Assembly (NCBI GenBank): GCA_018900975.1
Contig: JAHIFK010000263.1
Coordinates: 1-9,264, forward strand
From: Methanobacteriota archaeon
GTDB lineage: Archaea > Halobacteriota > Methanosarcinia > Methanosarcinales > Methanoperedenaceae
Reading direction: 5' to 3'
DNA length: 9,264 nt
The notes under the pieces were generated by a model, which saw only the letters and a list, made by a program, of their open reading frames with translations, had not been told where the DNA came from and ran no database searches. Shown here piece after piece: positions 1-5,162 of this stretch; position 1 is the stretch's first letter, and each line of letters starts with the position of its first letter. The position numbers and the translations under genes are program-made.

Positions 1-1795
1 AGGCACGCCCCTCCTAAAAAAAGACAAGAAAAAAAGCCTCGAAGTTTTTGGCAAATACATCCACACCTACAAATTCGATGAAGCCGTTGCTGATAAGGTT
101 GTGCTTGACCTGCGCTACGAGGCGCGAAATGTTGACCAGAATATCACCTCGCAGGCAAAAATCGATGAGTGGTTTGAGGCAAAGACCAGAGGATTGACCG
201 ACTACGCTAAAATAGAACTCAAAAAGAAATGGGGAACCATGAAGCGTGTCCTCAGCTCACAATCCAGATTAGAAAAAATAGTAGCTGACATTTATTTTGA
301 CATAGAGACAAAAGACAGATTGCAAAACGGGCGGGGTAATGCCATGCTGGTGTCAGGCAGCATTTATGAGGCATGTAAATATTATGAACTGTTTCAGAAT
401 GCCGGTTTGAAAAAATGCGCCATTGTTACATCATACACACCCAAAACAAGTGACCAGAAAGGCGAAAGCACAGGCGAAGAATCGCCTACCGATAAACTGA
501 AAAAATACGAGGTTTATCAGAAAATGCTGGGTGGTAAAGATCCTGAGAAGTTTGAAGATGAAGTAAAAAAGAAGTTCGTGGAAGAACCTGCCCAGATGAA
601 ATTGCTCATTGTGGTGGATAAGCTGCTCACAGGCTTTGATGCTCCTCCGGCTACTTATCTCTACATTGATAAAAGCATGCAGGACCATGGGCTGTTCCAG
701 GCGATTTGTCGGGTGAACCGGTTGGATGGTGAGGATAAAGAATACGGTTATATCATTGATTACAAAGACCTGTTCAAGAGCCTTGAAAGATCAGTGGATG
801 ATTATACTTCCGGCGCATTTGAGGCTTACGATGGGGAAGATGTTAGTGGATTGTTAAGTAACCGATTGAAGGAAGCAAAGGAACATCTTGATAATGCGCT
901 TGAAAGTATCAAAGCATTGTGCGAACCCGTAGCACCGCCAAAAGATTCTAAGGCTTATAGACATTACTTCTGTGGCAATACCGAAAATAAGAACGAATTA
1001 AAAGAAAATGAACCAAAACGCATAGCGTTATATAAGCATACATCAGCGCTTGTCAGAGCCTATGCAAGCATTGCCAGTGAAATGGAGAAAGCAGGTTATA
1101 CGCCAGAAGAGACCGAACAAGTAAAAAATGATGTTAAGTATTATGAAAATGTTCGTGCAGAGATAAAACTGGCAAGCGGCGATTACATCGACCTGAAAGC
1201 CTACGAACCAGCCATGCGTCATTTGATAGACACATATATCAGCGCAAAAGAAAGCCAGACGATTTCCGCTTTTGATGACATGACGCTTATCGAGTTAATC
1301 GTAAAACGGGGAGTAGATGCTGTAAAAGCATTACCAGAAGGCATTAAACGAAGCAAGGAAGCCGTAGCCGAAACCATTGAAAACAATATGCGCAAACTGA
1401 TCATCGATGAAATGCCAACTAATCCAAAATATTACGAGAAAATGTCTACGCTTCTTGATGAATTGATCAAAGAACGAAAAGAAGAAGCCAGAAGTTATGA
1501 AGAATATTTATCAAGGATTGTCGAATTAAGTAAAAACGTAAAAAATCCCGCCAGTTCAGCAACTTATCCTAAAACGCTGAATTCCAGCCCAAAAAGAGCC
1601 CTGTATGATAATTTGGGTCAGGATGAAGAACTTACAATGGCTCTGGATTCTGAAATTTGCCACACGAAAAAAGACGGATGGCGAGGTAATATAATTAAGG
1701 AACGCGAAGTAAAATATGCCATAAAAAAACACATCAAAGATGATGCAGAAGCAGAACTTGTTTTTGAATTAGTAAAAAACCAGAATGAGTATTAA
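1..1795 (+). CDS. hsdR: Type I restriction endonuclease subunit R (HsdR), C-terminal part, 5' end outside window
   Basis: HsdR is the ATP-dependent translocase and nuclease subunit of a type I restriction-modification enzyme; it works with HsdM and HsdS to cut unmodified DNA. The reading frame is already open at the left edge (first whole codon at base 2). It begins at GTPLL, the end of helicase motif III (TGTP), so the GTG at 101 is an internal valine, not a start. About 597 residues are visible. They include KYIHTYKFDEAVAD, typical of HsdR, a motif IV region NAMLVSGSIYEA (from 338), motif V LLIVVDKLLTGFDAPP (602-649) and motif VI QAICRVNR (698-721). The rest matches the HindI-type HsdR C-terminal domain (formerly DUF3387): GDYIDLKAYEPAMRHLI, IENNMRKLIIDEMPTNPKYY and the terminal EICHTKKDGWRGN. 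The nuclease domain and Walker A/B motifs would lie upstream. No frameshift is visible. The end overlaps the next gene by 11 nt, so the two are probably one transcript. Confidence 0.95.
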   Translation, partial: GTPLLKKDKKKSLEVFGKYIHTYKFDEAVADKVVLDLRYEARNVDQNITSQAKIDEWFEAKTRGLTDYAKIELKKKWGTMKRVLSSQSRLEKIVADIYFDIETKDRLQNGRGNAMLVSGSIYEACKYYELFQNAGLKKCAIVTSYTPKTSDQKGESTGEESPTDKLKKYEVYQKMLGGKDPEKFEDEVKKKFVEEPAQMKLLIVVDKLLTGFDAPPATYLYIDKSMQDHGLFQAICRVNRLDGEDKEYGYIIDYKDLFKSLERSVDDYTSGAFEAYDGEDVSGLLSNRLKEAKEHLDNALESIKALCEPVAPPKDSKAYRHYFCGNTENKNELKENEPKRIALYKHTSALVRAYASIASEMEKAGYTPEETEQVKNDVKYYENVRAEIKLASGDYIDLKAYEPAMRHLIDTYISAKESQTISAFDDMTLIELIVKRGVDAVKALPEGIKRSKEAVAETIENNMRKLIIDEMPTNPKYYEKMSTLLDELIKERKEEARSYEEYLSRIVELSKNVKNPASSATYPKTLNSSPKRALYDNLGQDEELTMALDSEICHTKKDGWRGNIIKEREVKYAIKKHIKDDAEAELVFELVKNQNEY

Positions 1796-2510
1796 TATGC
1801 ACCAAATTACGGTAGGTAACATATCAATAGATGTGGTACGAAAGGATATTAAAAATCTGCATCTTGGAGTATATCCACCCAAAGGCAGAGTGCGCATTGC
1901 TACACCTTTGAAAATAGATGATGAGGCTGTTCGCCTTTTTGCCATCTCAAAATTAGCATGGATAAAAAAACAGAAATTAAAATTTGAAACTCAAGAACGT
2001 CAATTAGAGCGCAGATTTGTATCCGGTGAAAGCCATTATTACAGGGGGAGACGCTACTTATTAAATGTTATTTATCACAAAGCTGCACCCAGAGTAGAAA
2101 TACGAAAAAACAATATTGACCTTTATGTCAGGGAGGGCAGCGCCAGCGATCAGCGAGAAAAAGTGCTTACAGAATGGTATCGCGGGCAGCTCAAAGAGCA
2201 AATACCGGCACTTATCGATAAATGGCAAAAGATAATAGGTGTGGAAGTTAAGGATTGGGGTATCAAGCGGATGAAAACGAAGTGGGGGACATGCACTTTT
2301 GCACAGCGCCGGATATGGTTAAATCTTGAACTGGTAAAAAAACCGCAGCATTGTCTTGAATATATTATCATGCATGAAATGGTGCATCTTTTAGAGCGGA
2401 AACACAATGATCGTTTTGCGGTTTATATGGATAAATATCTGCCAAAATGGCATTTCTATAAAGATGAACTGAACCGATCAATGTTGAGACATGAAATTTG
2501 GGATTACTGA
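1785..2510 (+). CDS. YgjP-type (DUF45, M48-like) zinc metallopeptidase
   Basis: A 241-residue putative soluble zinc peptidase of the YgjP-like family (PF01863). The active site is HEMVH (His197, Glu198, His201) with a probable third ligand His207, giving HExxHxxxxxH. Upstream is the family's basic motif RMKTKWGTC (162-170), a variant of the usual SRWGSC, and LNLELVKKP (180-187) before the helix. The C-terminal PKWHFYKDELN also fits the family. No signal peptide or membrane helix is seen, so it should be cytoplasmic. Its start lies inside the last codons of hsdR, which suggests translational coupling; members of this family are often found beside hsdR. A second ATG at 1797 (Met5) is an alternative start, and neither ATG has a clear ribosome binding site. 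Substrate and role in the restriction system are unknown. Confidence 0.9.
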   Translation: MSINMHQITVGNISIDVVRKDIKNLHLGVYPPKGRVRIATPLKIDDEAVRLFAISKLAWIKKQKLKFETQERQLERRFVSGESHYYRGRRYLLNVIYHKAAPRVEIRKNNIDLYVREGSASDQREKVLTEWYRGQLKEQIPALIDKWQKIIGVEVKDWGIKRMKTKWGTCTFAQRRIWLNLELVKKPQHCLEYIIMHEMVHLLERKHNDRFAVYMDKYLPKWHFYKDELNRSMLRHEIWDY

Positions 2511-2547
2511 AACATTGCACAGACCAATATTTATGCGGTTAGCATTA

Positions 2548-2584
2548 TCACTTTCACACCGCTCTCCTAACCCTTTTTAACCAT
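2548..2584 (+). repeat. 37-bp direct repeat, copy A (upstream of the Bro-N gene)
   Basis: These 37 bases are identical to 3808-3844, exactly 1260 bp downstream. The copy lies in the 119-bp gap between the metallopeptidase and the Bro-N gene. It is pyrimidine-rich, not palindromic, and carries two TAACC words exactly 10 bp apart (2568-2572 and 2578-2582). Weaker similarity continues to 2612, including TCCATGAACTT, which in copy B contains the start of mre11. A TATA-like TATTTAT lies at 2528-2534. The repeat is directly seen; a regulatory role is inferred. Confidence 0.9.
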
Positions 2585-2604
2585 GTCACCCCTCTTAACT
2601 ATCC

Positions 2605-2628
2605 ATGAACTTTAATAAGAGGAAATAA
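2605..2628 (+). other. 7-codon mini-ORF resembling the start of mre11
   Basis: ATG at 2605 opens a frame reading MNFNKRK followed by TAA, ending one base before the Bro-N ATG. Its first three codons (MNF) match the start of Mre11 (MNFIHAS), and the sequence before it matches the mre11 leader. It is either a vestige of a copied mre11 start or a translated leader peptide; translation is not shown by the sequence. Confidence 0.4.
2619..2623 (+). promoter_or_regulatory. Ribosome binding site of the Bro-N gene
   Basis: GAGGA, 6 nt before the ATG at 2630, is a good Shine-Dalgarno match and supports that start. It lies inside the mini-ORF, so ribosomes finishing the mini-ORF could affect initiation here. 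Confidence 0.65.
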
Positions 2629-2629
2629 C

Positions 2630-3484
2630 ATGGAATCAAAAGATGCGCTGGTAGTTTTTGAGGGAACCAGGATAAGAAGAGTATGGCATGATGACAAGTG
2701 GTTTTTCTCAGTAGTTGATATTGTTGGAGCTTTAACAGATAGTGTTGATGCAAAAGACTACTGGTACAGGTTGAAAAAAAGAGAATCAGAGTCAAGCGGG
2801 ATCGAGTTATCGACATTTTGTCGACAACTGAAAATGCTATCGTCCGATGGAAAAAAATACGAAACCGATTGCGCTAACACCGAATCCATGCTCAGGATAA
2901 TCCAGTCCATCCCGTCAAAGAAAGCTGAACCTTTCAAAAGATGGCTGGCAAAAGTCGGTTACGAGAGGATACAGGAAATAGAAAATCCTGAACTGGCGCA
3001 GGACAGGGCAAAGGAGTACTATGAACTTAAAGGCTATCCTGAAGACTGGATAGAAAAACGACTGCGGGGAATCGCTATCAGGCAGGAGCTTACTGATGAA
3101 TGGGAAGAAAGAGGGATTGATGAAAAAAGAGATTTTGCGATCCTGACAAATGAGATCTCTAAGGCGACTTTCGGGAAGTCGGTCAAGGAACATAGAAATA
3201 TAAAAGACCTGGATCCGATGAACAAGAACCAGAACCTGAGAGACCACATGACCGACCTGGAATTGATCTTCACGATGCTCGGGGAAAAATCCACTACGGA
3301 AATTACACAATCCAGGGAATCAAAAGGATTCAATCAGTGTCTGGACTCTTCAAAGGAGGGCGGGAAGATAGCAGGAAATGCTAGAAAGGAACTTGAGAAG
3401 AAAACTGGGAGGAAAGTCGTAAGTTCTGAGAATTTTTTAGGTATTGCAGGGAAAAAAGAAACTAAGAAGTTGAAGGGACTTTGA
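2630..3484 (+). CDS. Bro-N domain protein with DinD-like C-terminal half (phage antirepressor/DinD family)
   Basis: A 284-residue protein. Residues 7-110 look like a Bro-N (PF02498) domain: FEGTRIRRVWHDDKWFFSVVDIVGAL, longer loops and the closing PFKRWLAKVG. Residues about 115-275 match the C-terminal part shared by DinD and many phage-antirepressor proteins: DFAILTNEISKATFG (168-182), KNQNLRDHMTDLELIFTMLG (199-218), STTEI (221-225) and EGGKIAGNARKELE (243-256). E. coli DinD is an SOS-induced protein reported to act on RecA filaments; Bro-N proteins of viruses bind DNA. Here the role is unknown: a DNA-binding regulator, a damage-response modulator, or an accessory gene of the neighbouring restriction locus are all possible. 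It has its own gap on both sides and a good ribosome binding site, so it is probably its own transcription unit. Its leader shares a 37-bp sequence with that of mre11. The basic tail (KKETKKLKGL) fits nucleic-acid binding. Confidence 0.85.
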   Translation: MESKDALVVFEGTRIRRVWHDDKWFFSVVDIVGALTDSVDAKDYWYRLKKRESESSGIELSTFCRQLKMLSSDGKKYETDCANTESMLRIIQSIPSKKAEPFKRWLAKVGYERIQEIENPELAQDRAKEYYELKGYPEDWIEKRLRGIAIRQELTDEWEERGIDEKRDFAILTNEISKATFGKSVKEHRNIKDLDPMNKNQNLRDHMTDLELIFTMLGEKSTTEITQSRESKGFNQCLDSSKEGGKIAGNARKELEKKTGRKVVSSENFLGIAGKKETKKLKGL

Positions 3485-3529
3485 ACATCAGAGATTTATT
3501 GTACTACCGTTAGATTTCACCAAGAATTC

Positions 3530-3556
3530 ACCGCAAAGGACGCAAGGATCGCAAAG
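3530..3556 (+). repeat. Three tandem 9-bp units (ccGCAAAG type)
   Basis: Three consecutive 9-mers, ACCGCAAAG, GACGCAAGG and ATCGCAAAG, share the pattern nnCGCAAnG. This belongs to the kind of 9-nt-period intergenic repeats often seen scattered in environmental archaeal and bacterial genomes; that family statement is from general memory. It lies 46 bp after the Bro-N stop codon. Confidence 0.75.
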
Positions 3557-3588
3557 CATAGGAATATTTTATGAAAGTAATAAAGCTC

Positions 3589-3710
3589 CGGCGCCGCCCG
3601 CAAACCCCGCGTGCATCCGCCAGCCGCACCGTCGGCGCGCGTGTGAGGGGGCGGGGGAGGTTGTGGTTGGTGGGGGGGATGGGATGAATATTGGGATGGC
3701 GGGGCGGGGG
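3589..3710 (+). other. GC-rich non-coding block with C-rich left half and G-run right half
   Basis: A block with far more G+C than anything around it, opening with the palindrome CGGCGCCG (3589-3596). Its left half is CpG-rich. Its right half has G-runs on the + strand: G5 (3647-3651), G5 (3653-3657), G7 (3672-3678), G3 (3681-3683), G3 (3693-3695), G4 (3701-3704) and G5 (3706-3710), enough for a G-quadruplex. The open frames on its minus strand are proline-rich and resemble no protein, so I read it as non-coding. It lies in the 379-bp gap (3485-3863), which otherwise holds the 9-bp repeat, possible TATA boxes and repeat copy B. Confidence 0.75.
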
Positions 3711-3722
3711 AAAGAAACAACG

Positions 3723-3730
3723 TATAAAAA
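3723..3730 (+). promoter_or_regulatory. Possible archaeal TATA box (distal, mre11 side)
   Basis: TATAAAAA directly after the GC-rich block fits the archaeal TATA consensus. Transcription would start near 3750, giving a leader of more than 100 nt to mre11. It competes with the nearer TATATATT at 3801. Confidence 0.3.
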
Positions 3731-3771
3731 ATCTCAATGTAGAATAATTACGAGAGTTAACAACTAACTAG

Positions 3772-3790
3772 ACGAACTCACAACGAACTC
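3772..3790 (+). repeat. Short tandem direct repeat ACGAACTC x2
   Basis: ACGAACTC occurs at 3772-3779 and 3783-3790, 11 bp apart (one helical turn), just upstream of the TATATATT element. The spacing would suit a regulator binding one face of DNA; with only two 8-mers it may be chance. Confidence 0.35.
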
Positions 3791-3800
3791 GACATATTGC

Positions 3801-3808
3801 TATATATT
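3801..3808 (+). promoter_or_regulatory. Possible TATA box of the mre11-rad50-nurA operon
   Basis: TATATATT ends where the 37-bp repeat copy B begins. With the usual 25-or-so nt to the start site, transcription would begin near 3830, inside the repeat, leaving a leader of about 30 nt. An alternative is the weaker TTTTTAA (3834-3840), about 27 nt before the ATG, which would give a leaderless mRNA. That would fit the lack of a Shine-Dalgarno sequence before mre11. Confidence 0.4.
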
Positions 3809-3844
3809 CACTTTCACACCGCTCTCCTAACCCTTTTTAACCAT
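3808..3844 (+). repeat. 37-bp direct repeat, copy B (upstream of mre11)
   Basis: Identical to 2548-2584 over 37 bases, with TAACC words at 3828-3832 and 3838-3842. It ends 19 bp before the mre11 start codon. Sequence after it (3845-3871) aligns with 2585-2612 at roughly 60 percent with one gap, then exactly over TCCATGAACTT. The position between a TATA-like box and a start codon points to a promoter/leader element. Confidence 0.9.
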
Positions 3845-3863
3845 AACAACCAATTAACACTCC

Positions 3864-5162
3864 ATGAACTTCATCCACGCCAGTGACTTTCATCTCGGCT
3901 ACGCGCAGTACGGTCTCCCCGAGCGCTTCCTGGACTATGCCCGCGCCTTCCAAAAAGCCATCCATTATGCCATCGAACACAGGGCAGAGTTCATCCTCAT
4001 TTCAGGCGATCTTTTCCACAAGCGAAACATAAACGCCCCTACCTACGAGCAGGCATACAAAGTTCTCGCTGAACTCAAAGCAAAAAGCCCATCCACTCAG
4101 GTATTTGCCATCGAAGGGAACCACGACCTCGCTTTCTACCAGGACGGCAAGAGCTGGCTTGAGATACTTAACTCGCAGGGGCTACTCAGGCTCATAAGGC
4201 TGAAGGAAGCGAACGGCGTAAAGCTTATGGGGGATTATGTTGAACTTGACAGCGTTCGGATATTCGGGGTGAGATACCTTGGCTCAAATACAGTTTCCAC
4301 ATTTCCACAGATAGCAGAAGAAATAAAAAAAATAAACGCAGCGAACGGGGAAAAATTCACGATCCTCATGATGCACTTTGGCATGGCAGGACAGATGCGG
4401 CAGGAGGCGCCGGGTGAGATACATTATAACTCCCTTTTGCCCCTGAAAGAAACTGTAAATTATCTTGCGCTCGGACATTATCACATGCAGTATGAACTGG
4501 ATGGCTGGCTCTTCAATCCAGGCAGCATAGAAATGACAGCTATGAACGAGTACGGTCTGCCAAAAGGATTCTATCACATAAGGGACAGCGGCGCCAAACT
4601 CATAACTCCGATCACACGACCTGTGAGGCGCATAAAACTTGACATAAGCAGCATTGATACGCCTGATGAATTGTATTCAAATATAGACTCAAGACTCGAC
4701 AGGGAGCCATCTGCGCCATCAGACCCCCTTATCGAACTTTTGCTCTACGGCAACATGAACTTCCCGAAATCAGAAATAAGCATAGACAGAATAAAAGCCA
4801 TGATTGCAGAAAAATTCAAACCCCTCTGGAGCGATGTCAAGATCATGAACAGCAGTTCTCAATATACGCTTAACGAGGGAGATGTGCGAGGGCTGACGCG
4901 TGAGCAGATTGAGCTTCGGGTCTTTTCCGACCGGGTAAAACTTGATGGGAGATACAGGGACAGTGTGGATGAAATAGTTAAAACCATGATAGAAGTCAAA
5001 AGGATGGCTGCGGCAGGGATCGATGAAAATTCCATCCGGAAAGAACTCAGATGGTGCTTTGAAAAGCTCAGGACATCACAGGCTGGAGAAGGTAAGACAT
5101 TTGTGAAAAATCCTGAACAAAAAACACTTACGACTCTTCTTTCTCGCATGGAGGATGCGTAG
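3864..5162 (+). CDS. mre11: DNA double-strand-break repair nuclease Mre11
   Basis: Mre11 is the Mn-dependent 3'-5' exonuclease and endonuclease of the Mre11-Rad50 complex that processes DNA ends. All phosphoesterase metal-binding motifs are present: DFH (Asp8, His10), GDLFH (Asp49), GNHD (Asn86, with the transition-state His87), MMH (His171) and GHYH (His205, His207). The nuclease domain covers about 1-215 and a capping domain follows. The C-terminal part (about 360-425) is charged and helical, as expected for Rad50 binding. The 432-residue length is normal for archaeal Mre11. The ATG at 3864 is chosen because the first beta strand MNFIHASDFHLG starts there with no room upstream; there is no Shine-Dalgarno sequence, so a short-leader or leaderless message is likely. 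It is the first gene of the operon and its stop codon abuts the rad50 ATG. Confidence 0.97.
   Translation: MNFIHASDFHLGYAQYGLPERFLDYARAFQKAIHYAIEHRAEFILISGDLFHKRNINAPTYEQAYKVLAELKAKSPSTQVFAIEGNHDLAFYQDGKSWLEILNSQGLLRLIRLKEANGVKLMGDYVELDSVRIFGVRYLGSNTVSTFPQIAEEIKKINAANGEKFTILMMHFGMAGQMRQEAPGEIHYNSLLPLKETVNYLALGHYHMQYELDGWLFNPGSIEMTAMNEYGLPKGFYHIRDSGAKLITPITRPVRRIKLDISSIDTPDELYSNIDSRLDREPSAPSDPLIELLLYGNMNFPKSEISIDRIKAMIAEKFKPLWSDVKIMNSSSQYTLNEGDVRGLTREQIELRVFSDRVKLDGRYRDSVDEIVKTMIEVKRMAAAGIDENSIRKELRWCFEKLRTSQAGEGKTFVKNPEQKTLTTLLSRMEDA
5150..5154 (+). promoter_or_regulatory. Ribosome binding site of rad50
   Basis: GGAGG within the last codons of mre11, 8 nt before the rad50 ATG. It fixes the start at 5163 and indicates translational coupling with mre11. 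Confidence 0.8.

Noticed and set aside
101..103. GTG as a start codon for a shortened HsdR
   Set aside because: The frame is open to the window edge and the upstream residues are typical HsdR helicase sequence, so this is an internal valine.
3530..3556. Possible CRISPR array
   Set aside because: Units are only 9 bp with no spacers, and no cas genes are in view.
3517..3737. Two overlapping minus-strand open frames of 67-69 codons, proline-rich
   Set aside because: They arise from the C-rich complement of the G-runs, overlap each other in different frames, and match no protein pattern.
2548..3844. Insertion sequence or transposon bounded by the 37-bp repeats
   Set aside because: The repeats are direct, there is no transposase gene between them, and no terminal inverted repeats were found; a simple mobile element is not supported.
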